Source of the DNA: Adiantum capillus-veneris
Taxonomy: Eukaryota > Streptophyta > Polypodiopsida > Polypodiales > Pteridaceae
Reading direction: 5' to 3'
Length of the DNA: 64,000 nucleotides
Assembly (NCBI GenBank): GCA_014529385.2
Contig: CM043971.1
Span: 29,033,709 to 29,097,708, forward strand
The notes beneath the pieces are model-generated. The model made no database searches. It was not told the DNA's origin and saw only the letters and a program-made list of their open reading frames with translations. Positions within the stretch are counted from its first letter, which is position 1; the number at the start of each line of letters is the position of its first letter. Below are positions 21,929-33,250 of the stretch, piece by piece. The position numbers and the translations under genes are program-made.

Positions 21929-22085
21929 TGTGAAATGCCTCATATTAAGTGTGTTTAAAGTGGAATTTGACATAAGAAGGTAAAACAATGATGAACTGAA
22001 TAAGTAGTTGATTCATAAGGTTGGCCATACAATAATAAGCAATGCTGATTACAATGATGGCTCAGGAAAGCATGAACAGAGAGAA
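21929..22085 (-). repeat. 5' LTR of the nested gypsy element, truncated
   Basis: 157 of 372 bp remain. Homology to the other LTR stops inside AACAGAGAGAA. Copia sequence resumes within about six bases. Confidence 0.9.
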
Positions 22086-22329
22086 GCATGATGTACTAAA
22101 CATGTGTCCTACAAAATCTTTGTAGTCTATTACTCCATATGAAGCATGGCATGATAGAAAGCCTTCTATTGAGCACATGCGTGTTTTTGGTTGTTTGGCA
22201 TATGCTTTGGTGCCACAAACACACCCAAAAAATTGGATGATAAGGTTGCCAAATGTATTTTTGTTGGTTATAGTGCTAAAAGAAAATATTACAGGTTGTA
22301 TTATCCATAAACAAAGCGTATTCTAGTTT

Positions 22330-23146
22330 CATGGGATGCTGTGTTTGTGGAAGATTCTGTGCATCCCTTGCTGTCTTGTACTAGAGACAATAGTGTAAGC
22401 TCACAAGACATTTATGACACTTTGCTGCCTCTTTTCAGTGGTGGAAGTACGAATTTAAATTCCAATGAGGCAAATGTATATCCTATGGGGTTTTTGAAAA
22501 TGATACAGATCAGCCTATTACCGATGCAGATGTACATGATGTACATGATGTACTTGATGAGGAAAGGGCTGAAAATGAGTAGGCTAGAGGTATGCCTAAA
22601 TGGCTAGTGCATAGGCTTTGCTTGACAGTAAATTGAATGTACATTTGTCTAGTGGCACTCATTCAGGCTCTTGCCATGCATCTTATGCATCACATTGTTA
22701 TGCTTTGACTCTGTCTAGCTTACATGATGTTGAGGAACCTCTATCTTTTGATGAAGCACAGAATTCAAAAAATTGGATGGCTACCATGCAATCAAAATAT
22801 AATGCACTTATAGAAAATGACACATGGACTTTTTGTGATTTGCCTCCTAGAAAAAAGGCCATTGATGCGAAGTGGGTTTACAAGTTGAAACGCAAGCCAA
22901 ATGGTGAGATTGATCGCTATAAGGCTTGACTTGTTGCAAAGGGTTATTCACAGCAAAAAGGCATAGATTATAAAGAGGATTTTGCTCCCACTTGTTGTAT
23001 GACTATTGTGCATTTTCTATGTGCATTGACAACTCATTTTGGTTGGGATGTACATCAATCAGACATTGTTATTGCTTTCTTGAATGGTGACATATTTTGA
23101 GGAAGTTTGTGTAACACAGTCTCATGGTTTTGTCAAGAAAGGACAA
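22330..23146 (+). pseudogene. Copia integrase tail and reverse transcriptase, 5' part (copy A)
   Basis: Linker VFVEDSVHPLLSCTRDN, then the RT start SFDEAQNSKNWMATMQSKYN, WTFCDLPPRKKAIDAKWVYK and LKRKPNGEIDRYKA, a TGA where Arg is expected, GYSQQKGIDYKEDFAPTC and VHQSDIVIAFLNGDI. It ends at 23146, where element G starts, before the catalytic Y-x-D-D. Confidence 0.85.
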
Positions 23147-23629
23147 TGTAAGGTTTCCAATTTCTGAAACCTTAGAAATTGTACAGAGCATAATCAAATT
23201 AATCTATTGCTTGTAGAATTGTCCAACCGTGGAAAATCTTAGTATCTTTGGAACCGAAATCATGACTTTACTATGGTTAGGAATTTTTAGAACTGAATTT
23301 CGATAAAAACTAGCAGAGTTATGGGCCCCGGAAGTTTACACTGTGAATTAAGTTAATTAAATAAATTGTAAGGTTTTAGTAGTCATTACTGCTAAAAACT
23401 TTTATCCTAAAGTTCCTAGATATTTACAGATAATTGCATATATTTTTAAAATTAATCATGAAAAGGTCAAAAAAATAGAAGAAATCAATTTTCTGTATCG
23501 GGGGCCTGTGTGGGGTAGTGATGAACTTGCCCAGGCTGAATTTAGTAGAATATGGCGCTAGGGGAAGGCTGGGGGCTCTGGCTTGAGGTGCAAGAAACTG
23601 CCAGAATCAGCCTAGAAGTCCTAAAAACC

Positions 23630-23637
23630 TATAAATA
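23630..23637 (+). promoter_or_regulatory. TATA box in LTR L1
   Basis: TATAAATA in the context CCTATAAATAAGCCCCC, about 480 bp into the LTR. The same box is conserved at 39823 and 50220 with a conserved CT-rich stretch (CATTTCTCTCTCAC) about 50 bp downstream. Transcription probably starts about 25-35 bp after it. Confidence 0.75.
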
Positions 23638-25501
23638 AGCCCCCCTCTTCACAACAAAATTTAGACTGGGAGTCCTGGCCATTTCTCTCTCACCCAGAGA
23701 GAACTCTACTCAAAAATCACTAGAGAGCAAAAACTTTAATTGATTAATCCACGATAATTAGTTTAATCTCTTCTTAATTAGCAAAATTATGCTAATTTAC
23801 TTATATTTCTTAATTAATCCAATTAATTAAGAAGATTAAACTTAATTACACTCTAAATTACTCTCCTAATTCTTAATTTTCTGTTGATTACTTAGATTAA
23901 GATTGAGGATATTAATCTAATTAATTAGTAAGCCATACTAGGACTGAAATTAATCATTTTAGTCATAAATTAAAGATAATTATACTAATGAAACTTAGAT
24001 TAATATAAGATAATTATCAGAGCTGTATTAAATTGTCAAGATGCTAGGTAAATTATCTTTTAATTTTTTAATAGTTTTTGTAATTAATTAACAAAAATTA
24101 ACTATTTTTAATCAAAAACTGATGTGAAATCTATTTAATTAGCTCAAAAATTCTTAAGTTAATTATCTCAGCTAGAAAAAATTACTCATTAACAAATAAT
24201 TAATCTAAGTATTTAATTAAGCTAGAATTAACTATTTTTAGCCATAAATTAAAGAGGGAAATTAGAAAAACATGTTAGATAATTACATTCTACTCATCAG
24301 AGCTAGCTTACAAGTTAAAGAATTTGTGATAGTTATCTTGAGGTTAGAACAATAATATAGCTCTTTATCTAAGTCAGATTTGACTAATTTTAGCCATCAA
24401 TTAAAGGGGGAAATTGGAAAAATATGTTTGATAATTATGTGCTATTTATTCAAGTTAATACACACATTAAAGAACCCGTGATAATTATGTTGAGACTAGA
24501 AAAATAATACAGCTATTTATCTAAGTCAAATTAGACTAATTTTAGCCATAAATAAAAGAGGGAAGTTAGAAAAACATGTAAGATAATTATGTGTTATTGA
24601 TTAGAGTTATTTACACGTTAAAAAATCCATGATAATTATCTTAGCCACTAAAAATTACTTTAGCTAATTATCTTAGTTAAAGGACCCTATTTTTGAAAAC
24701 AAATTAAATGGGAAAATCAATAAATTAGATTAGATAGCTTTGAGATAATTTTTAGAGTTACAATACATCATTGAAAGTCGGGATAATTAGCTTAGCCACA
24801 AAAGAGTAATTTAGCTAATTATCTTAGTAAAAAATCCTATTTCTGAGGGTAAATCAAAGGGGGAAATTTAAAAAATTACTTAGATAATTATATAATAATT
24901 GTAAGAGGTAGAAATTACTACTAGAAACCCAAGATAAATAGGTCATACCCAGATAATTAGTTTAGCTAATATTATCTGATTTTGTCTATAAATTTAGAAG
25001 AGATATTATCAATTGATTTATATAATTACATGGTACTTACCAAAAATAGGAAACAACTTTAAGAAGTTGGAAGAATTACCTTAACCCTAAATAGGCAGTG
25101 TAGCTAATTATTTTAGTTAATATTTTCTAAACTGAACTATAAATTAAGAAGGAAAATTTGTAAATCAATTTATAAGTTATCCAGATAATTATTGCAGTTG
25201 TAATACATAAAAATCCACCTAGGGTAAATATCCCACAAGCAGATAAGTAATTCATAAATTACTAAAGCTGAATTATGATATTTTGGAACAAAAATTAAAT
25301 AAGGAATTTAGTAAATTAGCGCCGATAATTATGGGAGAATAAGAATACTACTAGGAAGCTAAGATAGAAATGTGTCACCTAGATATTTTATCAAAGATAC
25401 TAACTTACTCCAAAAATCTCTATTTTTGGATAAAAGGAATAAGAGAGATTATTCATTTAATTCTCTAATTGATTAAGTATCCTTTTATAAAGGCTACCAG
25501 T

Positions 25502-25657
25502 ATGGCTCCAAAAAGGACCCGAGGAAATCGTCTGTCCGATGAGGAAGATACAACACACAAAAGGACTAGGGCAGCCCATGACCATGAGGCTGGGCCTAGT
25601 CGTAGGCCTACGAAGGAGAGTCTTCAGGCACCAGTGCAGCTGGCTGATGAGTCTCAG
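25502..25657 (+). CDS. Short LTR reading frame, proposed first exon (L1)
   Basis: 52 codons from the ATG at 25502, beginning MAPKRTRGNRLSDEEDTTHK, basic and probably nuclear-targeted (KRTR twice), ending at SQ with the DNA TCTCAG/GTGGGT, a consensus plant splice donor. The frame would end 24 bases later if unspliced. It is conserved in all three LTR copies, including the donor. I infer that this is the first exon of a spliced element G transcript. It could instead be a short upstream frame. Confidence 0.5.
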
Positions 25658-26290
25658 GTGGGTTTCCATTTAATCACTTAAGTCTTTAAATAGCTTAAAT
25701 TTCTGTTAAACATTAACATTGCATATGTAAGAACCAGAAAGGAATAACTGGGTGCAAACGGAAGGTAACTTCAAAGAAACCAGCGAGCATTGTTTGTAAA
25801 TAGGAAACAAATGTTTGGGCTAAGACTGGTTGACCTAGGAAAGAAATGTTTGATCATCCTTAAGACAGCTTGTCTCAAGACACCTGTGGTTCCTTGGAAT
25901 ATTTTACTCCAGGTGATGAGTAATGATGGCTAGTAAGCCATGGATGAGTCGATTACCTCAATGCACGTGGAGTCTTTAACCCGTGCTTGTCTCTGTTTGT
26001 GGATAACACTTAGGATAACATTTTTATCCTAGAGGAACCACCCGGTTGTATGGGTGCCCGGATTTTGGGTGATGACTTTTTCCACCCCAGTTTTTATAAA
26101 TAAGGAATGGGTGCCGTTTTTCACCCCTATATAGGTGATCTTGAGACAAGCCAGTACTGGTCATAGTTACTTCAGATTGATTGTACATTGTCTTAAGTCT
26201 AAAGATGTATGTTTGCTAAAATATTGTTTTCAATACTGCTTTCAAGGGCTGTTTTAATGAAATCCTATTAGTAAATTTCTATTTCGCAAG

Positions 26291-26665
26291 AGCATCATGC
26301 AATTATTAAACGAAATGTTTTCTCCTCCTCCTACATGGGAAATCAGCTAGTCACAGTTTGGCGGAATTTTCCTGACTGATGCAGGACATATAGAGGGATT
26401 GGCACTAAACTTGAAGAGACTCAAATGGGCCGAAACACTTCAAACCATCGAAGTTTTCTTTTTTAGCGGGACTGAAGATCAGGATTAGACTATTACTATA
26501 GATGGGATAGAGGTGTCTCAGAATCAGTGGGTATTTGATCGGGTAGCTAAAGTTATATACCCAGGTAGGATCAGACCCATGAGGGTAGGCCCTAAGTTTA
26601 GAGGACCAGAAGATGTTATATTTTTTGATCATCTGTCAAATCCACTAGTAGTTAAGAAGATTTTG
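26291..26665 (+). pseudogene. Proposed second exon of element G (copy 1)
   Basis: Follows a TTTCGCAAG acceptor-like site. Reads SIMQLLNEMFSPPPTWEIS, a stop, then IEGLALNLKRLKWAETLQTI, WVFDRVAKVIYPGRI and LSNPLVVKKIL before GTATAG. G2 has the same frame at 43212 with Trp where this copy has a stop. The domain is not gag and I do not recognise it. Confidence 0.45.
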
Positions 26666-26919
26666 GTATAGAGTGTTACCATATTGTACATAGTACGAGT
26701 CCATCTTGTACATAGTATGAGTCAGTGATTGTATTAACTCTTGTATATACCATGATTTTATGATAATGACATGCTTTATGTAATTCAATGGAATGATTAT
26801 GGTAATTGTTGGATTTATGTTTTCATTTAAGTCTGAAAGTATATACATAGATTATAAATTTTCATGACAAAACAAATTACTCCTTAGCAGTAAAAAATTT
26901 TCATCAATTAAAATCTTAG
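26666..26919 (+). other. Proposed intron in element G copy 1
   Basis: 254 bp, AT-rich, starts GTATAG after TTTTG and ends ATCTTAG. The flanking frames join in phase 0. Without it the frame stops at once (TAG). Not testable in G2, where this part is deleted. Confidence 0.4.
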
Positions 26920-27560
26920 GGCAATGCAAAAAGTCTTTACACTCCTACCCAGGAGAAGAAACTATTAAAACAGGTTCAACTCCCGACTTTCAAGAGAGAG
27001 GGACCTAACTTAGAACATGATGCCGAAGCATGGCTTGACGCCATGGACGACTATTTCCTGGCGGGAAGAACTGCTTCAGAAAATTAGGCAATGGTGGGAA
27101 TGTTTTGGCTCACTGGATATGCTAAACTTTGGTGGAAACAACATTGTAGGGATAATCCTTCCATTAGTCCGTCCTGGAAGAAAATGAAGTAGGCAGTGAA
27201 AGAGAGATATCTTCCTCTCGCACATCAAGCTATAAGAATGAATGAATTTTTTTCCCTCAGACAGTTAGGGCTTACCTTAGAAGAATAATACACCAAATAT
27301 GTGTCCTTACGGCAATGATGCACCACCGATGACAATGGAACAACAGATTGCTCGCTTCTGCTAGGGCCTTAACAAACCTTAAGTACACACTTAGAATCTA
27401 TGAGACCCACATCAATTCAAGATTCCCTTCTCAGAGCTAAACCGCTTGCGGCTAAAGGAAACCCCCTGCAAGGAACTATCATAACTACAATAATTTCAAA
27501 GGAAGGGCAAGGGGAAATTTCAACCAAGGAAGTCAACGAAGGAAAGTAGCAGCTACAGCA
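26920..27560 (+). pseudogene. Gag of element G (copy 1)
   Basis: Reads LLKQVQLPTFKREGPNLEHD, AEAWLDAMDDYFLAGRTAS, a stop, YAKLWWKQHCRDNPSISPSW, a stop, and IRMNEFFSLRQLGLTLEE, a gypsy gag core more complete than in G2. The C-terminal basic linker (NYNNFKGRARGNFNQGSQ) is present; the zinc knuckle is cut off by element E. Two of the stops replace Gln or Lys-like codons. Confidence 0.75.
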
Positions 27561-27581
27561 AATATAGAATAGACTTTTCTA

Positions 27582-27620
27582 AATACTCAACCGCTGCCAT
27601 GCCGCCACAATGCTCGATTG

Positions 27621-27707
<87 letters not shown>

Positions 27708-28019
27708 ACGCACACACACACACACACAAGGAGATGAAGAAGAAGAAGATGGAGATGGAGCAAGACCACTCTTCAATTGCACAAATGAGAGAATGAGTGA
27801 ATTTTAGTTTTAGTTGATTTTTATATGAGCTCGCCCCATTCACACTTGGGCGCCCATGCTTAGCCAACTAGTCCCTTGAATGTTCCAGTTAGAGTGTGCC
27901 TCTCATCGGCGATCACTCTTACCCTTTTCCTATTGGACCGACAAGCCTAGTACCTGAATCTACCAAATAAATAATACAATGTCCATCGTAGGTGATAGGA
28001 ATGTGTGTGAGGGTTAACA
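27582..28019 (-). repeat. 3' LTR of element E
   Basis: Ends GGGTTAACA in plus orientation. It matches 35812-36206 but carries a much longer TC run (27617-27707, one interruption) followed by AC (27708-27728). The outer end is lost at the junction with G1 gag, within ACTCAACCGC. Confidence 0.85.
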
Positions 28020-28021
28020 TG

Positions 28022-28031
28022 TCCCCCTTCC
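28022..28031 (-). promoter_or_regulatory. Polypurine tract of element E
   Basis: Minus strand GGAAGGGGGA two bases before the LTR start TGTTAACCC. Confidence 0.75.
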
Positions 28032-29400
28032 TGATGTAGATTCGGTCCTTGGAAGCTATTGAGTTGAAGCTCGTTCGTCGAGGTGGAAGAGCTTTTGAGA
28101 TGAATGTCCTTAGCCTCCTTCAGTTAGTGAAAAATCAAACAACATTGGCACAGTAATTGCATTCTCATAAGTAATTAAAAAGCATATGCACTTGTAGGAA
28201 GACAATTTGATTGGTAACAAAATTTTAAATCATTTGTCAGCAGTAAACATTAAACAAGTCCGGGGTCGCTAATTTAACGGTCGAAAGGCACTAAAGATAA
28301 CTATTAATACCATGGGTAAGCTTCTTAATTTTCTCTGGTCAATTAAGTTGTTTAATCGCGAGAGCCAAGTATTTCATGTTCGAGAGCTGACTAGGGGCTA
28401 TACCTAGAAGACCTTGTAGTTAAGCTACAATAAAAGGAATTTCTCAGGAAATCATTGCCTGACTGATTACCTTTTCTTTGACCCCCCAAAGTCTTTTCAC
28501 AGTGATTCAATTTTGATGTGTGTGCTTATTTTGTATGCCTTGGGTTTTTTGCTTTTCAAGGAAAAGCACCCACACTGGGAACTTCTAGGGCTCTAGTACC
28601 ATAAGCGATACATGTGAGTGAAGTACCAAATCAAGATGAAATTTCTCTTCCAATTTAAGATTTTACATTGTGGCACTTTGATTTTTATTATTTTTTTTTC
28701 GTTTTCAGCATTTTAATTTTGTGACTTTGGGGGGTTATATAACACTGTTACACCTCCACAGACTCATCACACTAGTAAACTCTCTTTATAATACTTAAGC
28801 TAAAGATCAATAGGGACTAAGCCCACTAGAAAGCCGTAGTACATTTCACACAATGCTGACTAAATTGGATTAAGAACCAAAGTAACCATTGATTATTAGG
28901 AAGGCATTCCCCATGGTATTAAGAGAAGATCTATAACACCTAACTTGGTCAAACTAGCTTAGTAGGACTGCTTGATTTTTAAATCTAGACAAGTGATTAT
29001 GATAAAAAATTACATTGAATTTAATGTTTGGTACTAAGCAAATGCGTTGAATATTATGCTACCAATCTCAATTAAAGCAGACAAACATGGATGCAAAAAG
29101 ATAAGGGGCAATGTTAATAGACAAGAAACACCTGTTTGTGTTGATGGTCGCGCTTGATTTGAACGAGAGAAGATTCCATGAAGGTCCAAATCCTAACCAC
29201 TGCAACACGTTCCTGTACACACTAGGGAAATTTTCTAATCACTCAACTCTAAAACAGAAACAGTCCTATCATACTAATTCTACCTACCCTCCATCACTCG
29301 AGTGATGAGGATCAAAGTTGTTTTATGGCATAGGTTTCTGTTTCAGTATATCGGATGCGAATGTGTAGGTCTGTTCGATGTTTTGACTTTTATTGTGCAT
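28032..29400. other. Non-coding 3' part of element E
   Basis: No coding motif on either strand. It occupies the place where a polymerase gene might have been, but no trace of one is visible. Confidence 0.5.
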
Positions 29401-29409
29401 ACTCGTTTG

Positions 29410-30436
29410 CTAATTGCCCTTGCTCTTTACTATTTTTCTTTTTTGTGAGTATAAGGCTTTATATATACATTCCCTAAGATTAGAGATTGAGAGGTCAGGA
29501 AGGAAGGTTGAGAGGGAAGTGAATGGATAATGAATGTCAGCAAACACTCCCCCCTTCCTTGGGTAGATCATACCATTTGAAATGTGCTCGTCACCCTTTG
29601 CAACCAATTTTTCCAGTTGGTAATAGGTAAGGATTTTTTCCATTAGTTTTCTATTACCTTAGGTTCCTCATCGAGTTGCAAGGGTGGTAAGGTACTCTCC
29701 CATGAACGAACTTGAAGTAGTGCATCAGGTAATAATTGAACAATGGGAGGTGTGGATTCCTTTGTAGCTTTATGGAGGTCCACTATTGTAGATGGAGGAT
29801 GTGGAGAAGCTTTTACCTCTATGGATGCATTACATGAGGAGCTAGAAGCTTCATGGGACTCCCCCCTTCCTGAGCTAGGTGGAACAAATCGTTCTTTCTT
29901 CGCTACCCAAACTAGCTCTGGAGCGGGCGTGTAGCATTCTGTGACTTTTTTCTTTCCGCAATCATTGATTTGTTTTGGAGCTACGAGTGACAAGTGACAA
30001 GTGACAAGTAAGAACACAATCTATTTTTTGGCACCCAGATTTGATCATTTCCTTGATAGTAGCCTTGGGCTTCCAATAGTCGTTTAGGAATCCACCGCCA
30101 CGTTTTCTTACATTTCTTGGAGCGAGTGGGACGTCTCTTACGAGGCTTCTATCTTTTAGCACTAGCTATGGTTGCTAAAGAAGCTTTAGGGACCCACTTG
30201 TATGTTTTCTTTGTTGTATTAGGACGAGTCTTGTCAGAAGCTATATGCATTGCTTGTAGCATATTTAAGGGTACAAGTGGTGGCATTTCATCCCCCTCAG
30301 GTGTTACCCAGGTCGTCCCCCTGTTTCCCCAAGTGTCTATGGTTGCTGCTAGGTGGACCCAATCCACATTGTCCGACTCAGTCATTCCAGGTAGTACATC
30401 CATATAAGGAGAATCTTCCCCAACATCAGTGTCCAC
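29410..30436 (-). pseudogene. W-[IV]-P-K repeat region of element E
   Basis: Across two or three frames the minus strand reads KKTYKWVPKASLATIASAKR, then TWRWIPKRLLEAQGYYQGND, then QIWVPKNRLCSYL, then PAPELVWVAKKERFVPP. This gives four W-[IV]-[PA]-K motifs about 20-35 residues apart. A frameshift or stop separates some of them. The same kind of motif follows the protease of element I. A short TGTCACTTG triplication lies at 29988-30010. The function is unknown; a basic nucleic-acid-binding tail is one possibility. Confidence 0.5.
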
Positions 30437-30454
30437 TTTACACGTGTAACAATA

Positions 30455-31283
30455 CTACAATGGGGCCGAGTGAACTGTGGTCTCAGATCTATGATCAATT
30501 ATAAACCTGTTTCCTAGAGGATGTGCTTGACCTGTCACAAGACCCACTTGAATAACAGAATCTTGGAACTGCAAGTAGACATGGTTTTTAGACCAGTCAT
30601 GCACCATTTTTGCTTCCCTCATGAAAGGACATCCTAAGATCATCTCAGATGCCATAGTGTCCTTGGAGAAATCCATAACAATGAAGGTAACTCTTATTTT
30701 ATGTCCAAAGACCTTGATCTTGAGATCTTCTAGCATCCCAATAGGTTTAACAATAGACCCATTGGCCATCTTCACTACTATAGTTGTGGTCGCAAGGTGA
30801 GGTCTTCCCATAGTTTCCCTGCAATTTTTAGTCACAATGCTAACCCCCAGCACCACCATCTAGGATTCCCTTCACAATTAATCCCTTAGTAGTGATTGGT
30901 ATAGTTGCATTGGATTCATCACCCATAAAGTATTGTCCCAACTTGTTAACAGGTATTTCTATAACAAGGTTCTCATCTGGGTTGGGTTGTGGATCTAAGT
31001 GTTCCTCCTCTATTGGCATCTCCCCACCTCCATCCATCTGTGCAAATTGTGGTAGCCCAAACTTCAATTCTCCATTGAGGAAGGCTCCAACAGCTGAGAC
31101 TAGCTCAGGGTCTTTATATAGTTTGGACATGATGGTGGTAATAACTTCTAAAGACATGAAATCCATCAATTTGGCAATGTTTAATGGCACCTTTTGGGCT
31201 TTAGTCCCTTGACGTGGGGAAGATGGGATCTCTGTTTCTTTGATAGAATCAGGCAATCCCTCTATAAACATTCTTTCCATCAA
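30455..31283 (-). pseudogene. Aspartic protease-like domain of element E
   Basis: The upstream frame (31283-30840) contains MMERMFIEGLPDSIKETEI, ends IPITTKGLIVKGILDGGAG, and a frame change at about 30845 leads into VSIVTKNCRETMGRPHL, VVKMANGSIVKPIGMLEDL, VTFIVMDFSKDTMASEMILG and FMREAKMVHDW. The pattern I-L-D-G-G.. followed by I-L-G-x-P/F is that of gag-associated retropepsins; the active-site Ser/Thr is replaced by Gly. Frameshifted in this copy. Confidence 0.7.
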
Positions 31284-31312
31284 GAAGTGAGTACGCCCAC
31301 TTTCCCATGACT

Positions 31313-31909
31313 TTAAGTCACTTTCTTCTTGGATGACATGGCTAAGGGTCTATGGACTTGGTGAGGGTTTTGTTGCGTAGGGAACATGATGTCTGTAATC
31401 TGGATCTGCCTAGGTGTTGGTTCTAGATCCCTTTGGGTATCTTCTACCAAACTCCTTAATTGCTTGACTCGCTCGATCTCTTCTGTAGGGTTTGGATAAG
31501 TTCCTACTTTCTTCTTGTATCTTGGCCATTGTGGCTCATGAAGATATTCCTTGTTGGTTTCTATCTTAGTGGTCGTTATGGTCTCCATGGTTTCACCTAA
31601 ATTAGAATTCTCTTCAGCATCGTTCATATATACGGGGTCGTCACCAGTCCCTATGTTGGTCTTTGCACTAGGGTCCGACTTTGCGGCTTTTTGTGATCTC
31701 TTCCTTTGTCTTTTCTTCTTTTTTTGAGATTGGGCAATTGATGCCGTGTCTCTTTCCTGAAGAATATAATTTTGGTTTTGGAGCATCGATTGTGTGAGTA
31801 CGTTTACCGGTACCACAGGTGTACTTTGTGATGGCTCCTCAGTAACTTCAATCAATTTTAATGGCATGATCTTCGGTGCGTTTGGATTATTTGGACATTG
31901 GGCAATCAA
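31313..31909 (-). pseudogene. Linker between gag and protease, element E
   Basis: 198-codon frame. Begins MIAQCPNNPNAPKIMPLKLI, has a basic nuclear-signal-like run (KKKKRQRKRSQKAAK) and an acidic/Glu-rich end. It overlaps the end of a zinc-knuckle region upstream. No enzymatic motif. Confidence 0.5.
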
Positions 31910-33250
31910 ATGATCTATGCCACATCAATTACACATGAGTATCGGCATTGTAGACGTGCTCGCTTGATTGGTGTGGCGTTCTTTTGTAGCCTAATAGGAC
32001 ACTCGGCTACACGATGTGGACCTCCACACTCATAGCATTGAAGAGGTGGTCTCTTAGAGGTGTAATTGATATTTTGGCCTGTTGCTGCAAGAGCAGCTAC
32101 TTGATATACAGGTTTGACTTGTCCCCACTAGTCCTCCATCTAGTAGTGTGGACTTTCATCAAGCACATCCATCCCATAGGTGATATTAGGATCTATATCT
32201 TCCTCACAGCCTTCCAAACAAGCAATAGATGACTCACAACCCACTTGATTCACAAAAGTGATTCTCGGATGTGGTGGTTGCGGTCCTAGCACTGGAGGTG
32301 GTAAGGGTGTTGTTTGAACAACATTTTGGGCCCTTGGGACCATGTGTTGGGTTGTTTGTTCAAGAGGTGGGGCCGGCATCAATGCAGGCACTCGAGGTGT
32401 GTTTGTCCATGCTAAGGTTGGTCTATTGGCCATTGCGGGCTTAAATACTATACAATCCTTAGCTTGATGACCATACCTCCCACATGCATTCCAATTCCCA
32501 TTGAATTTTACTCTAAAAGTAGGGCATTCACTGGTACTATGCGGTCCATAGCATACTCATTGTTTCTCCCTTCTTTGATACATATGATTGTTTTGTGAAG
32601 CACGATTGTCTCTAAGACTCTCTTGAATAGCCTTGGTGAGATCTGCTAAAGTCATATCATATATCTTTAGCTCCTTATCAATATGCTTTAAGGTCATTGA
32701 CTAATGCCCTGATGCTTGCGAGCTAATAGATTTAGTCTCAACAGACACTCTTTCTCCTTGAATCATTAAATTATCCTCCAATTGGATCGCATTGGTGGTG
32801 ACTGCTTCCCAAGTGGTGATACCTCTAATGACTAGGCCATTGTAGATATCCTCATGTCATAATCCCCTAATGAATCTATCAAGCATTTGGTTATTGTTGA
32901 AGCGCTCATTTGGATTACAACAAGAATTCAAATGCTTCAAGCGACTAATAAAGTCTCTCACCGACTCTCCTTCCTCTCGTTGGGCTTTTTGGAGCTGAGA
33001 GGCTACACCCCAAAGTACTCCCTCTCGTATGTATTCTTTCAAGAACAATCTCCTAAGAGTAGGGTAAATTGTTTTTCTTCCACCCTTAGGGTTCTATACC
33101 AATCCCCTGCCTTTCCACTTAAGGTTAGGCTTAAAGCATTACTCTTATGCATGTCATTGTGTTCTCCTAGAGAATCACATATTTTTTCAAACACTTTGAT
33201 ATGCTTTCTCACATCCCCGTCTCCACTAAATTTTTGTGTGAGCTTGGCTA
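31910..33250 (-). pseudogene. Gag core and zinc knuckles of element E
   Basis: Pieces in order on the minus strand: FEKICDSLGEHNDMHKSNAL, ALSLTLSGKAGDWYRTL, then 33048-32857 LFLKEYIREGVLWGVASQLQ and EEGESVRDFISRLKHLNSCC (gag core), then zinc-binding motifs CGRYGHQAKDC near 32470 and CYECGGPHRVAECP near 32030 (C-x2-C-x4-H-x4-C), with a Pro-rich segment between (32433-32140). Several stops and frame changes; inactive. Confidence 0.7.

Larger units (their letters stand above)
16832..22085 (-). mobile_element. Ty3/gypsy element nested in copia A
   Basis: Reads on the minus strand in the order gag, protease, reverse transcriptase, RNase H, integrase. The 3' LTR is complete (16832-17203). The 5' LTR keeps only 157 bp next to the internal region (21929-22085); its outer part and 269 bp of neighbouring copia are deleted, so no target duplication survives. 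Stops and frameshifts throughout pol. Absent from copia copy B. Confidence 0.9.
15085..23146 (+). mobile_element. Ty1/copia element, copy A, interrupted by a gypsy insertion
   Basis: The domain order gag, zinc knuckle, protease, integrase, reverse transcriptase marks it as copia. The two coding blocks are 15303-16831 and about 22092-23146, separated by the minus-strand gypsy element at 16832-22085. Compared with copy B at 36207, 269 bp of the integrase region (equivalent to 37952-38220) are missing at the insertion. The right end is the insertion point of element G at 23147. Neither LTR is visible. Many stop codons; inactive. Confidence 0.85.
23147..26270 (+). repeat. Element G LTR, copy L1
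   Basis: Starts TGTAAGGTTTC. Contains a TATA box at 23630, then about 1.7 kb of AT-rich sequence made of diverged repeats of about 155 bp (ATAAATTAAAG-GGGAAATT blocks), the short reading frame at 25502, and a GC-richer end with TATAGGTGATCTTGAGAC. The end is lost in the deletion. Confidence 0.85.
23147..27581 (+). mobile_element. Chromovirus-type gypsy element G, copy 1 (G1), truncated
   Basis: The LTR (23147 to about 26270) matches 39367-42990 and 49743-52637 over most of its length. A deletion of about 708 bp relative to G2 removes the LTR end, primer site and leader (equivalent to 42488-43195). The gag region follows and is cut at about 27581 by element E. Protease to integrase are absent in this copy. 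Confidence 0.85.
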
